Positions 29,604 to 39,225 of a stretch of 64,000 bases of DNA are shown here, in pieces. The stretch's first letter is position 1, and the number at the start of each line of letters is the position of its first letter. Both the position numbers and the translations under genes were made by a program. Location: positions 1,054,001-1,118,000 of the forward strand of contig CAWBFQ010000006.1 of the NCBI GenBank assembly GCA_963788145.1, given 5' to 3'. This DNA is from UTCFX2 sp963788145. GTDB lineage: Bacteria > Chloroflexota > Anaerolineae > Anaerolineales > UBA4823. The notes under the pieces were generated by a model. That model ran no database searches and was not told the origin of the DNA. It was given only the letters and a program-made list of their open reading frames with translations.

Positions 29604-30876
29604 ATGAAACCATCCATCCAATCCGTCAAAGGTACACGCGACTATTATCCCGAGGAGATGGCAGTGCGCAATTTCCTCTACGCTGCCGCCCGCAAAGTAT
29701 CCGAATTATTCGGTTACCAGGAGTGGGACTCCCCCTTCCTTGAGACCATCGAACTGTACGCGGCCAAATCTGGCGAGGAATTGGTGAAGGAGCAAGCCTT
29801 CGTCTTTCCGGACCGGGGCGGCGACCTGATCACGTTGCGCCCAGAGCTGACACCCAGCCTGGCCCGCTTAGTGGCGCAGCGCCAGAGACAGTTAGTCTAT
29901 CCACTGCGCTGGTGGTCGTGGGGTCCTTTCTGGCGTTATGAACGCCCGCAGAAGGGTCGGACGCGTGAGTTCTTCCAATGGAACATCGATCTGATTGGGG
30001 TGGATACACCCGAAGCGGATGCCGAGATGGTGGCGATTGCGGCCGCGTTCCTGCGTGAGGCCGGGCTGAAGCCGGATCAGGTGAAGGTGCTGGTAAATAA
30101 CCGCAAATTGATGAACGCAGAGCTGGCCGCGCTCTATATTTCGCCCGAACTGCGCAAGGATGTCTTTCGGGTAATCGACCGGCGAGATAAGCTTTCAGCA
30201 GCAGATTGGGAGACCTATGCCCGCGACACCGGTCTGAACACGGCCCAGGTGGATGGGCTAAAAGCGCTGTTGGCCGACCAGGAATTGTGGCGCAAATCAC
30301 CCGAATTGAGCGCCTGCTTTGGTTTGATCACCTCGTTGGGCCTGCAAGATTACGTGCGTTTCGCACCACACATTATCCGAGGGCTGGATTATTATACCGG
30401 CACGGTGTTCGAGGCTTGGGATGAGCAGGGCGAGTTCCGCGCCATCTTGGGCGGCGGACGGTACGATAATCTGGTCTCAGATGTCGGCGGCGATCCACTG
30501 CCGGCGGTTGGGTTTGCGATGGGCGATCTGGTGGTGAGTCTGGTGCTTGCCCATTTTGGGGCTCTGCCCAAAGATCTGAGCGCCTCTCCTGCCAAAGTGT
30601 TGGTGACTGTGTTCAACTCGACCACCCTGGAAGGCTCGTTTCAGCTGGCTGCCCGCCTGCCGCGCAGCCGGAATCAACACGGCGGTCTACCCGGAGGCAA
30701 CCAAGCTGGCGCGCCAATTCAAATACGGCGACCGGATGGGGATGCCTGCCGCGCTGGTGCTCGGCCCGGATGAACAGGCCAATGGTCAGGTCGGATTGAA
30801 AGACCTGCGCAGCGGCAAGCAAGTCCTGATCCCACAGAAGGAGTTGGTGGAGGCGGTGTGCAGGTTGATCGGCTGA
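29604..30876 (+). CDS. hisS: Histidyl-tRNA synthetase (single frameshift)
   Basis: This class II synthetase charges tRNA-His. Motifs: VKGTRDYYPEEMAVRNFLY, LRPELTPSLARLVAQR (motif 1/2 region), WWSWGPFWRYERPQKGRTRE then FFQWNIDLIG (motif 2), RGLDYYTGTVFEAWD, and GGGRYDNLVSDVGG (motif 3 region). Near 30660 one extra C (CTGCCGCGCAGCCGG) shifts the frame. Removing it joins to AAGINTAVYPEATKLARQFK and the anticodon-binding domain, ending VEAVCRLIG at 30876 (~424 aa, normal length). Since this gene is essential and probably single-copy, the break is best read as a sequence error. tRNA-His follows 45 nt downstream. Confidence 0.92.
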
Positions 30877-30879
30877 ACC

Positions 30880-30908
30880 TTGCAGCGCACTCCCCTTCGT
30901 GATAGAAT
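30880..30908 (+). promoter_or_regulatory. Promoter of tRNA-His
   Basis: The -35 TTGCAG (30880-30885), a 17-nt spacer and the -10 TAGAAT (30903-30908) would start transcription about 7 nt before the tRNA. The -35 begins 4 nt after the hisS stop. Confidence 0.6.
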
Positions 30909-30921
30909 CTTTACTCGCTAT

Positions 30922-30997
30922 GGTGGGCGTAGCTCAATGGTGGAGCACCTGACTGTGGATCAGGTGGTTGTGGGTTCGACCCCCATCGCCCACCCCA
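30922..30997 (+). tRNA. tRNA-His (GTG anticodon)
   Basis: The cloverleaf is complete: acceptor GGTGGGC pairs with GCCCACC, D-arm GCTCAATGGTGGAGC, anticodon stem CCTGA/TCAGG with loop CTGTGGA (anticodon GTG), and T-loop TTCGACC. Reading G30922 as G-1 opposite C73 (the His identity pair) leaves an encoded CCA at 30995-30997. It is about 76 nt. Confidence 0.95.
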
Positions 30998-31005
30998 ATA
31001 TATAG

Positions 31006-31036
31006 GGCCAGCCGAGAGGCTGGCCTGCTGTATTTT
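31006..31036 (+). terminator. Rho-independent terminator after tRNA-His
   Basis: A perfect 8-bp stem GGCCAGCC-GAGA-GGCTGGCC is followed by TGCTGTATTTT, 8 nt beyond the tRNA CCA end. Confidence 0.75.
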
Positions 31037-31332
31037 GGGGCTGGTTGTTAGATTGCACCTGGATGAACCATTTGAGATAATTCTTCCTGGGGGCTTCCCA
31101 TGTTCATTATTAAGTCGATCCTATACCCATATATTATGAGCGTCGATACGAGGGGTGGGGTTTGGGATGAAAAGAGATTTTTCTCATTGAATGCAGAATC
31201 ACAATTGATCAAAACACTTCCACCGCGATCGGCATACTCCGTTCTACCCAGTCGCCATGACCAAAATATGCAGTCTGCGGGCATCCATTGTCGGGTCCAG
31301 CAGTTTGAATTGAACCGAGGCTAGAATTTCTC
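31037..31332. other. Intergenic stretch between tRNA-His terminator and hsdM end
   Basis: These ~300 nt are AT-richer than the surroundings and hold only short overlapping frames on both strands (up to ~78 codons), without Shine-Dalgarno sites or recognisable motifs. I see no gene here. Confidence 0.4.
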
Positions 31333-32823
31333 TCAGTCGAGCAACTCGAGAATTCCCTCAAATTGTTCCAATGCCGCTCGCAAATCCTCCACAATCTCGG
31401 CAGCCAGGATATCCGGATCGGGAAGGTTGGCGGAGTCTTCCAACAATTCATCGCGCAGCCAGAAGATGTCCAGGTTTACTTTATCGCGCGCCATCAGCTC
31501 TTCGTAGGTGTATGAGCGCCAGCGACCCTGCGGGTTGGAGTCGGACCAGGTCGGCTGGCGGTCGTGGCGGTTAGCCGGATTGTAGCAGGCGACAAACTCA
31601 TCCAGGTCCTCACGGGCAAGCTGGTTGGTCTTGAGAGTGAAGTTCTGGTTGGTGCGCAAGTCATAAATCCACAAAGTTTTCGTCCAGGGGGTTTCGCTGG
31701 CGGGCTTACGGTCGAAGAACAGCACGTTGGCCTTGACGCCCTGGGCATAGAAGAGACCGGTCGGCAGGCGCAGCAGGGTATGCACATCGCACGCTTCGAG
31801 CAGGCGCCGACGGACGACCTCGCCCGCCCCGCCTTCGAAGAGCACGTTATCCGGTACGACGACGGCTGCGCGCCCGTGTTGCTGCAAGATGCTGCGCACG
31901 TGCTGGACGAAATTGAGCTGTTTGTTGCTGGTGGATGTCCAGAAGTCATTGCGGACGATGTTCTGTGTCTCGCGGCGCATCTCGCCCTCATCGGTGACAA
32001 AGGTGACGCTGCTTTTCTTACCGAAAGGCGGGTTGGTCAGCACCATGTCGAAAAACTGGCCGGGGTGGGCGGCCAGGCTGTCCGCGACGCGGATAGGCGA
32101 TTGGCCCATGCCATCTCCTCCGCCATTCGCGCCGATGCCGCGCAGGTACAGGTTCATCACGCACAGGCGGGCGGCGTTGTCGACGATCTCCCAGCCGTGC
32201 AGCGCCTCGTGGTCGAGCTGCTGCCACTGGTCACGGTCGAGCGGGTAGTTGTGGGCAATGTAGTCATGCGCAGCCAGCAGAAAGCCGCCGGTGCCGCAGG
32301 CCGGGTCGCAGATGGATTTGCCCGGTTCGGGGCGCATCACATCGACAATGGCCTTAATCAGCGGGCGCGGGGTGAAGTACTGACCCGCCCCGCTCTTGGT
32401 ATCCTGGGCGTTCTTTTCGAGCAAGCCCTCGTAGATCTCGCCCTTGATATCGATGTCCAGCCCAATCCAGGTCTCGCCGTCGATCAGCTCGAGCAGGCGC
32501 TGCAGCTTGGCGGGGTCCTGGATCTTGTTCTGGGCTTTGCGGAAGATGACCGGGATGAGTCCCGAACCCACCCCGAGGGCAGCCAGGATCTGGCGATAAT
32601 GGGTTTCCAGCTCGTCGCCGGACAGGCTGCGCAGGCTGGCCCAGTTGTAGGCGGCCGGCAGGGCGCTGGGTTTGCCCAGCACATGGACGTTCTCGTCGTC
32701 CATCTTGAGAAAGAGCAGGTAGGTGAGCTGCTCGACATAGTCGCCATAGGACATGCCGTCGTCGCGTAAAACGTTGCAGTAATTCCAGAGGCGTTGGACG
32801 ATGGTCGAGGATTCGTTGGACAT
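31333..32823 (-). CDS. hsdM: Type I restriction-modification DNA methyltransferase, M subunit
   Basis: The 496-aa product has the N-terminal HsdM_N helical domain (IVQRLWNYCNVLRDDGMSYG). SGAGQYFTPRPLIKAIVDVM leads into motif I SICDPACGTGGFLLAAHDYI, and motif IV is DMVLTNPPFGKKSS, the N6-adenine class NPPF. It methylates adenine in the target half-sites with HsdS and supplies the M2S core for restriction. It is the last gene of the minus-strand locus, one nucleotide after the PIN gene stop, not next to hsdS as usual. The gene is intact. Confidence 0.93.
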   Translation of the reverse strand: MSNESSTIVQRLWNYCNVLRDDGMSYGDYVEQLTYLLFLKMDDENVHVLGKPSALPAAYNWASLRSLSGDELETHYRQILAALGVGSGLIPVIFRKAQNKIQDPAKLQRLLELIDGETWIGLDIDIKGEIYEGLLEKNAQDTKSGAGQYFTPRPLIKAIVDVMRPEPGKSICDPACGTGGFLLAAHDYIAHNYPLDRDQWQQLDHEALHGWEIVDNAARLCVMNLYLRGIGANGGGDGMGQSPIRVADSLAAHPGQFFDMVLTNPPFGKKSSVTFVTDEGEMRRETQNIVRNDFWTSTSNKQLNFVQHVRSILQQHGRAAVVVPDNVLFEGGAGEVVRRRLLEACDVHTLLRLPTGLFYAQGVKANVLFFDRKPASETPWTKTLWIYDLRTNQNFTLKTNQLAREDLDEFVACYNPANRHDRQPTWSDSNPQGRWRSYTYEELMARDKVNLDIFWLRDELLEDSANLPDPDILAAEIVEDLRAALEQFEGILELLD

Positions 32824-32824
32824 T

Positions 32825-33379
32825 TTATGAGCGTAATAAACGGTTGTTTGCCGATATCACTGTCAGGCCATGATTGATGAAATCGGCGTCATGAGTCACT
32901 AAAGCGAGACCATGGGAACGACACAATGCCGCCAGGACAAGGTCATTGAAATCTGACGAGTTCGATTCATATTCATCCATGGTCGCGCGGATATCCAGGG
33001 GGACGAAATCGCTTTCGATTCGGGTGCAATGCTTTAATATGCGCTGAACGTTGGAGCGAATACTTTTGGCAACAGGCTCGAAATCGGGACTATCGCGAAA
33101 ACTCTTGAAGTCCTGAGATGCCTGGCCTGAGTTTGCCAATATCTGATGTTCCAGGCGAGCACAACGATTGATAAATTCTGATAGAACGAGAACATCGAGA
33201 AAGATTTCACTGCCGACTCGGAGCAAGTCGGCTAAAGCCTTAGAATAAATATTTGTTTTCCAGTCTGCCGGATTTCCTTGGGGGCCAAAAATGTACATCC
33301 AGATATTTGCATCGAAAAGAAGCCGATCGGCGGCAGAAAACGCGTGTTTCTGAACATCAAGCGCTGTATTCTTCATCAT
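32825..33379 (-). CDS. PIN-domain nuclease (VapC-like)
   Basis: This 184-aa protein shows the PIN acidic quartet: Asp in RLLFDANIWMYIF (~D23), Glu in LVLSEFINRCA (~E68), Asp in SSDFNDLVLAALC (~D142) and Asp in LALVTHDADFINHG (~D160). PIN proteins cut RNA using Mg2+, usually as toxins. No small VapB-type antitoxin is adjacent. Instead its start overlaps the end of the STAS-like gene by ~23 nt, and its stop is 1 nt from hsdM. It may be controlled by the STAS/HATPase proteins upstream (inference). The gene is intact. Confidence 0.85.
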   Translation of the reverse strand: MMKNTALDVQKHAFSAADRLLFDANIWMYIFGPQGNPADWKTNIYSKALADLLRVGSEIFLDVLVLSEFINRCARLEHQILANSGQASQDFKSFRDSPDFEPVAKSIRSNVQRILKHCTRIESDFVPLDIRATMDEYESNSSDFNDLVLAALCRSHGLALVTHDADFINHGLTVISANNRLLRS

Positions 33380-33731
33380 CGCCCTCCCTCAGGACATGCT
33401 GTCTGGCAGCGTCGAGCGCTTGTGGATTGGAGAAATATAATTTTGCCGTGTAGATCACTCGTTTCAAGAGCGCTAAGTCGTCCGGTTCGATATCAGAAAC
33501 AGAAAGACTGGTTCTTAACTGTTCCTCGGAAAACTCTCCGTAAAGCCGGCCGATGGCAGCATTCAAGAAAGCTGATGTCAGGCTTTCTACATTCAAAAAT
33601 GATAACCTGACCTGCTGTTTATCGAGTAATGCTTGTGCAATTTGTTTATAAACTCTTTGACCGTCTTCGGATGCGACGCATAACGTACTGCCAACGATCT
33701 CGGTCAATTGCAAGGTAACCTGCTCGCTCAT
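33357..33731 (-). CDS. STAS-like domain protein (DUF4325 type)
   Basis: This 124-aa protein matches the STAS-like DUF4325 layout: an N-terminal beta segment (TLQLTEIVGSTLCVASEDGQ), RVYKQIAQALLDKQQVRLSF, and the core LNVESLTSAFLNAAIGRLYG, which mimics the phosphorylatable S/T loop of anti-sigma-factor antagonists. In other genomes such proteins pair with HATPase-type kinases. Here it lies 18 nt downstream of one, in the same transcript, and overlaps the PIN gene. A switch-protein role is inferred. The gene is intact. Confidence 0.7.
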   Translation of the reverse strand: MSEQVTLQLTEIVGSTLCVASEDGQRVYKQIAQALLDKQQVRLSFLNVESLTSAFLNAAIGRLYGEFSEEQLRTSLSVSDIEPDDLALLKRVIYTAKLYFSNPQALDAARQHVLREGDDEEYSA

Positions 33732-33749
33732 TGTGTCCTCATGTCCTCG

Positions 33750-34634
33750 CTAAAAAATGTCTGCTGTGGTTGGTTCATCGGCCAACCGGTAGGAGCGCGT
33801 ATCCGCTGTGTTTATCTCGATATTCACGACCGTACCGGGAAATGGCGATGAAAAGAGCTTTCGTACGACCTGGTTATCTTGTCGCTGTTCCCAATAACCC
33901 CGCCCAGACACGATCTGGATGCGACCCTGGTTGAGGCGAATAAACTCGCGCAACAGCTTGAGGCCCAACCCACCTGGGATCGGACCGGATTTGGTTGTGT
34001 TGCGGCCTTCCATCGCCCATTGGATCGCCTCATCGGGCGGCAGGTTCATGCCTCGTTTTTTCAAGAGGTTTCGGCCAATACCAATCCCCAGGTCAGCGAT
34101 GCAAAAATCGAGACGGTTCTTGTTTGGGTAGAATTGCCCACAAGAAAATATACCCATCTGGGTTTCCGAATGGATCACGGCGTTGCTGAAGATCTCGAAG
34201 ATGCTTTCCCAGAACTTCTTACGCAGTTCATTGGACATCTGAGGGATTGCTCGGGCTTTAAAGTGCCTTGCAATATACGCTCCGAAATAGCGATCATCCT
34301 TAGGCTCAAAACGACTATATTGTATGGTTGTGTTGTATGTATCGGCAATACGGGGGTATCCATAGTTGCTCAGAAACCCATTCTTCGAGAGAATTTTCTG
34401 CACACTCGATGAGAGCCTGACGAAGCGCACCGTGTTCAGCCGGCGGCTAGCCTGATACAGGATTGCGCCTAGCGGAGCGCACATATTGGCGTCAAACCAG
34501 GTAACCTGCCTCATGTCCAGTGAAATTTGCGTGTAAGTCAGTTCGTGTAAATTCTGACCCAGGCCAATCAGGCATTCAAAGCCCTGGAAATCAGATTGAA
34601 TCTGGGGTAACGTAAAAGTTCGGACGCCAACCAT
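33750..34634 (-). CDS. STAS-like + HATPase_c protein (RsbW/anti-sigma-kinase type)
   Basis: Of 294 aa, residues ~1-110 resemble a STAS-like fold (YTQISLDMRQVTWFDANMCA then PLGAIL). Residues ~140-270 are a GHKL ATPase: N-box WESIFEIFSNAVIHSETQ, G1 box CIADLGIGIGRNLL, and G2 box GPIPGGLGLKLLREFIRL. There is no H-box/dimerisation domain or membrane segment, so it is a cytosolic serine-kinase-like ATPase rather than a classical sensor kinase. It is the first gene of the three-gene cassette between hsdS and hsdM. It probably binds or phosphorylates the DUF4325 partner (inference). The gene is intact. Confidence 0.72.
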   Translation of the reverse strand: MVGVRTFTLPQIQSDFQGFECLIGLGQNLHELTYTQISLDMRQVTWFDANMCAPLGAILYQASRRLNTVRFVRLSSSVQKILSKNGFLSNYGYPRIADTYNTTIQYSRFEPKDDRYFGAYIARHFKARAIPQMSNELRKKFWESIFEIFSNAVIHSETQMGIFSCGQFYPNKNRLDFCIADLGIGIGRNLLKKRGMNLPPDEAIQWAMEGRNTTKSGPIPGGLGLKLLREFIRLNQGRIQIVSGRGYWEQRQDNQVVRKLFSSPFPGTVVNIEINTADTRSYRLADEPTTADIF

Positions 34635-34701
34635 AGTTATATCTTACCGATGAAACTGGAATGCGTCAATGAAAAAATTCCTGGCATGGCTGCTAATCTA
34701 C

Positions 34702-36015
34702 TCAGACCAACTTCCCCTCAAACGCCCGCTTGAGTATCGACTGGCGCAGGCGGGCGGCGCGTTTCAGGTTGGCGGAGATGGCCTGCTCCATCTCCTGCAC
34801 CACAGATAGCCGTCGATCGACTTCTGCAACAATGCGGTGTTGCTCAAGAGTGGGGGAAGAGGAAGAGGCATATTGGCTAATTTTGTGCCAATTACATTCG
34901 GCTTGCCCAACTTGTTGTGAGACGATCTAGAAGAAATATATTTCCTTCCGTACAAGGAATGTAAATCAAATCACTGACGTAATCCGATAAACATATGCCC
35001 CTGTAATTTGACACGTATGAGATAAGATGCAAAAGTTGCACGTGGGTGGTGTTTCCTATAAATTGCAGATTTTCCCCACCAATTCAGCGCTAGTTGGTGC
35101 GATTGAAAATTGAAATCCCCATCTTCGAGAATTAGGTTTTCCAGTTCTGGCAACTTTGCTGGTAAGTATTTGAGGTTACCGAAATCTAATTTCCCATCTT
35201 GAATATTACCCATTCGTACAGACCGGGATATCAGAGGTATCAAGTATTTTAGCTTTTTCGGAAGTTCCATATTGACTTCTGCTTACTTGATATCACCCAC
35301 TCTTACCCAACACCATCCCTTAGGTAGACCTTTGTAAGCCATTGTCACTTCAACGGAGTCTCTGCCAACTGGAGCAATAGCTCCTCCGCCGGCTCATCAT
35401 TCGGATCCTGCGGAACCAGTCTCCCTTCGCAGGCCGCCTTGAGCACGCTGGCCCTGTAGCGCTTGAGCGTGACCTGCGCCCGCTTCAAGCCCGCCACCCC
35501 GGCATCGAGCTGGGTGAACAGGCTCTCGATTTTGGCGACGATGCGCTCTTGCTCGGGGATGGGAGCGAGAGGGAAGGCAAGGGAGCGAATTATGCCCTGG
35601 CTAATATTTGGTTGTGCCCCGCCTGCGCTTATCTTGATGAGATGTTGCCGTTGTGATTGAAGCCAGTAGAACATATACTTGGGGATAAAGGAGTTATTGT
35701 GGGGGAAAATGCCACAAACTGCTTGATTTGTAGTGGCATCCATGCCAGGAAACACCTGTTCTGCCAACTGTCGCATCATATAAAGCAACAACAACCGTGC
35801 CTTTCGGAAAGATTTTTGCGCTGGAATTTTTTAATCCCAATTCAGAAATGCGATTCTTCAGCATCACTGATGATGCTATCTCTCAATTCTCCGGACTTCA
35901 CCCACGGAATATCTCCAGTAAAATATTCGGTATGGCTTCGTAAGGGAGTACCACCACTTGTTGTGTTAGCTATTTCGCTTATTGTAGTAAATGACCAGGT
36001 TTCAGGAACTCTCAT
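34702..36015 (-). CDS. hsdS: Type I restriction-modification specificity subunit (frameshifted)
   Basis: From ATG 36015 the protein reads MRVPETWSFTTISEIANTTS, GDIPWVKSGELRD, then KIFPKGTVVVALYDATVGRT, MDATTNQAVCGIFP and IPEQERIVAKIESLFTQLDA (TRD1 plus first coiled coil). The second half has GLPKGWCWVRVGDI, MGNIQDGKLDFGNLKYLP and KSAIYRKHHPRATFASYLIR, ending EQHRIVAEVDRRLSVVQEME and AFEGKLV (TRD2 plus second coiled coil). This is a full two-TRD subunit of ~435 aa. The frame breaks at least five times (about 35860, 35755, 35310, 35230, 35100 and again near 34920). That is error or decay; if real, the system has lost its target recognition. It starts 40 nt after hsdR. Confidence 0.78.
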
Positions 36016-36054
36016 ACTCTTTATTATCTTACTTCTACTCTGATAAGCTTGAGT

Positions 36055-38832
36055 TTAGATCTTCAAGCAGCGTCGGCAGGCGCGCCCAAATAGCTTCATC
36101 GCCGCTACCTGTCCGCCGCGCGACTGGAAGGCGAAGGAATTCAAATCCTCCAGGCTGATCGCCAGGTTGATCCCGATGTGGCGGGCGATCTCGTCCAGCC
36201 ACCAAAGCTGCTGCTCTGTGAATTGCTTCTCATCCGCAGTCTGGGCGGCCAGCCATTCCTGGTAGCGCTGCTGGACGCGCTCGGAGTACGGCTCCAGCGC
36301 CTCGTCCAGGGCGGCATGCCGCACCAGCGAGATCAGATCGGACAGCAGGCGCGGCTGAGCGGAACCGCGCACCCGGTCTTTTTCAAGCCGGGCATACGCC
36401 TGCCAGAGCGCCTCGGTCAGGTAGAGCGGGTCGGGCTGGCGCAGGGCCGCGTTCAACTGCTCCGCCAGTTGGCGCAACTGGGCGAAGTCCAAATGGCGCC
36501 GGGCGTAGGGGCGGTTGAACAGGATTTGCAGGGCGCTGATCTCGTCCTGGTTGTCGTGGATGAACTGCTGGAAGAACTCGACCAGCTGGCGCGCGTGCGC
36601 AGTCGCGTCGCTGTCGAACCCCGCCGCAAGCACCTGATCCTGGCTGGTCTCGTCGATCAGGATCTCGCGCTCGAGCAGGAAACTGCGCAGCGCCGGGCTG
36701 GCAGCCAGCGGGATGACCGCCCGTTCGACCAATCGCTGGCGGGCGGCTTCAGTTTCCTCAGCGGATGGACCGGCGGCGGGGTCCGCGCCGTCCGCGATAG
36801 CCCGCTCCTGGATCCGATCCGGGTCGGTCGCGTCCAAAAGCGCATTCGCAAGGTCGCGCAGACTGCTGAAATGCTCCGGGGCGGCCGGCACGTCCAGCAA
36901 GCTCTCCACTTCCTGGCGTTGAGCGCCGCTCAGGCGCTTCTCCAGCAGCGCCAGCCGCCGCGCCAGCGAGGCCAGCAGGTCGTCATCGATAGCGCCGACT
37001 GCGACCGCTTCCAGCAGGCTCTTCAGCGGAGTGGAACGCTTGCGCTCGACCGTCAGCGGGTCATTCATCTCCATCTCGGTGACGCCCACCGCGTCCACAA
37101 TCACGAAGCGGGTCTTACGGGCATTGGGCGTGGTGGTGACCGACTGGAAATCGGTCTCGCTAATCACGCGCGTCCCGCGTCCGAGCATCTGCTCAAAGAG
37201 GACGCCGCGAGCGCACTGCCCGCATAAAGAGCAGCGCTTCCAACGGCTTGATGTCGGTGCCGGTGGCAATCATATCCACCGTAACCGCGATGCCGCGGGT
37301 TATAGGAAGTGCGAAAAGCGCTGATCAGATTCTCGGCAGAGCCAGCCGACCGGTAGGTGATCTTCTGGCAAAAGTCATCGCCTTTGCCGAACAGCTCACG
37401 AGTTCATGCGCACAATTTCCTCGGCGTGGTTGTCGTCCTTGGCAAAGACGAGCGTCTTGGGGACTTCCTGACGCCCGGGGAAAAGCTCCGTCAGGCTGTC
37501 ACGGTAGGCGCTCAGGATGGCGCGGATCTGGCTGCGGGAGGTCACCTGGCGATCCAACTCGTGCGGGTTGTACGAGAAATCTTCGTCAAGCTGCTCCCAA
37601 CGCTCGCGGCGGGTGCGCTTATCCCGCCGGCCGACCCACCAGCCCTTCTCGATGAGGCTGCCTTGCTCGGTGATGCGAGTGCGGATGCGGTAGACTTCAC
37701 CGTCCACATTGACCCCATCCGCCACAGCCCGCTGGCGCGGGTATTCCATCACCAGGTTCTGGTTGAAAAAGCCGAAAGTCTGCTTGCTGGGGGTGGCGGT
37801 CAGCCCGATGATGGCAGCGTCGAAATATTCGAGCGCCTGCCGCCAGAGCTTATAGATCGAACGGTGGCACTCGTCGGTGACAATAAAGTCGTAATACTCG
37901 ATCGGCTGGCGCGGGTTGTAGCGAACTTCCTTCTCGGACTGATTCTCCAGCGCGCCTTCCGCTTCCCAGAGCGAGGTCTCCTCATTGGCGGGGTCGAACT
38001 CCGCTTCGCCGCACAGCATCGAGTACAGACGCTGGATGGTGGTGATATGCACCTGGCTGACATCGTCCAGAACATTGGATTGCAGATGCTGGACATTGTA
38101 AAGCTCAGTGAACTTGCGCCCGTCATCGGGGGTAACGAACTGGTCGAACTCCTTGAAAGTCTGCCTGCCCAGGTTATTGCGGTCGACCAGGAAGAGCACC
38201 CGTTTCGCCCTGGCGTGCTTGATCAGGCGGTAGACGAAATTGACCGCGGTGAAAGTCTTGCCGCTGCCGGTGGCCATCTGGATCAGGGAGCGAGGACAAT
38301 CGCGAGCGAAAGAGGCTTCCAGGTGGGCGATAGCTTCCACCTGGGCGGGCCACAGGTTGGCAGTGAGGAGAGGATGACGCTCAGAGAGCGTGCGCAGACG
38401 AGCGCGCAATGTGTCGGGCTGAGCGAGCCAGGCAGCTAAGGTCTCTGGGCGGTGGAAAGCAAAGACCCGCCGTGAGCGCGGCTCCGGGTCGCGATCATCT
38501 TTGAAAAACGTTTCTACCCCGGTGCTCTCGTACAGAAATGGCAAAGGAAAGCTGACGTGGGGAATATTGTCCGGCAAGCCGATCGCATAAACGCCAGCCT
38601 GCTCGGATACTGCTGAGAGGGGTATCCCTTCCGCCTTGGCTTCCAGGACGCCCGCAGCGCGCTGGTCGATAAACAACAAGTAATCTGCATAACCGCTTTC
38701 CAGCGGGAACTCACGCACCGCCACCCCGCGCCCGGCATACAGGTTCATCTGTTGACGATCTTGAACAATCCAACCGCAGGCGGCAAGCTGAGAGTCAATA
38801 TTTTGGCGGGCAAGTTGTTCTGGTGTAGGCAT
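36055..38832 (-). CDS. hsdR: Type I restriction endonuclease, R subunit (frameshifted)
   Basis: The protein is ~925 aa in total. The N-terminal nuclease domain has ESGYADYLLFIDQRAAGVLE then AKAEG (D..ExK). The motor has Walker A QMATGSGKTFTAVNF, the DEAD-like box IVTDECHRSIYKLW, motif III GLTATPSKQTF, and EQMLGRGTRVISETDFQ (motif VI) in the C-terminal piece. Shifts near 37400, 37310 and 37215 split the gene in its second RecA lobe. Between them NPRIAVTVDM-like sequence is still readable in alternating frames, so a continuous gene is likely. R is the first gene of the R-S-cassette-M order. It cleaves unmethylated DNA after translocation. Confidence 0.87.
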
Positions 38833-39186
38833 CGGGCAACTTTTGTAACTTCTTAAAGATGCAAATTATTGGAATGCGCGCGGTATTCGGTTTACATTCC
38901 CATCACTATAGCATACCACTGCATCGAAGCGCGTACCCTGCTGGTTGCGATCAAACAAGGTTCAATTACTTCTGATGATACCTTAAATTTACAAACTGGG
39001 CAATTCGATTAGTGTCATTGCTAATATCAAAGACGTCGATAAGTGAACTTTGTTCATGGTGATCTCCCTGGGATTAATTATTTTCAGAGCGCTTGGATCG
39101 ACGGATTGATTGGGCATCTGAAAAAAGAACAGCGTTGACCTCAAACCAATCTTGAGGACAAATAAATTAAGAAGAGTGTGAAAGTC
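38833..39186. other. Divergent intergenic region hsdR / iclR
   Basis: This 354-nt stretch is AT-rich. On the minus strand a 22-codon frame (38989-39057, MNKVHLSTSLILAMTLIELP) follows a good AGGGAGATCACC ribosome site. It could be a leader peptide or the stub of a lost gene, but is too short to claim. No other coding signal is seen. The hsdR promoter must lie here; I cannot assign it. Confidence 0.35.
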
Positions 39187-39215
39187 TTTACTTCTAATAT
39201 AAAATATGCTATAAT
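39187..39215 (+). promoter_or_regulatory. Promoter of the iclR gene
   Basis: The -35 TTTACT (39187-39192), a 17-nt spacer and a perfect -10 TATAAT (39210-39215) place the start site near 39222, about 20 nt before the GTG at 39245. Confidence 0.65.
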
Positions 39216-39225
39216 TTTCATAATA

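Noticed and set aside
31564..32769. 400-codon plus-strand frame opposite hsdM, and a similar 360-codon frame opposite hsdR (37357-38439)
   Set aside because: Antisense shadows of GC-rich genes with clear restriction-modification motifs on the other strand; their translations show no known motif.
32825..33731. Ordinary VapBC toxin-antitoxin pair
   Set aside because: The 124-residue neighbour of the PIN gene is STAS-like, with no DNA-binding antitoxin fold, and a HATPase protein precedes it in the same unit.
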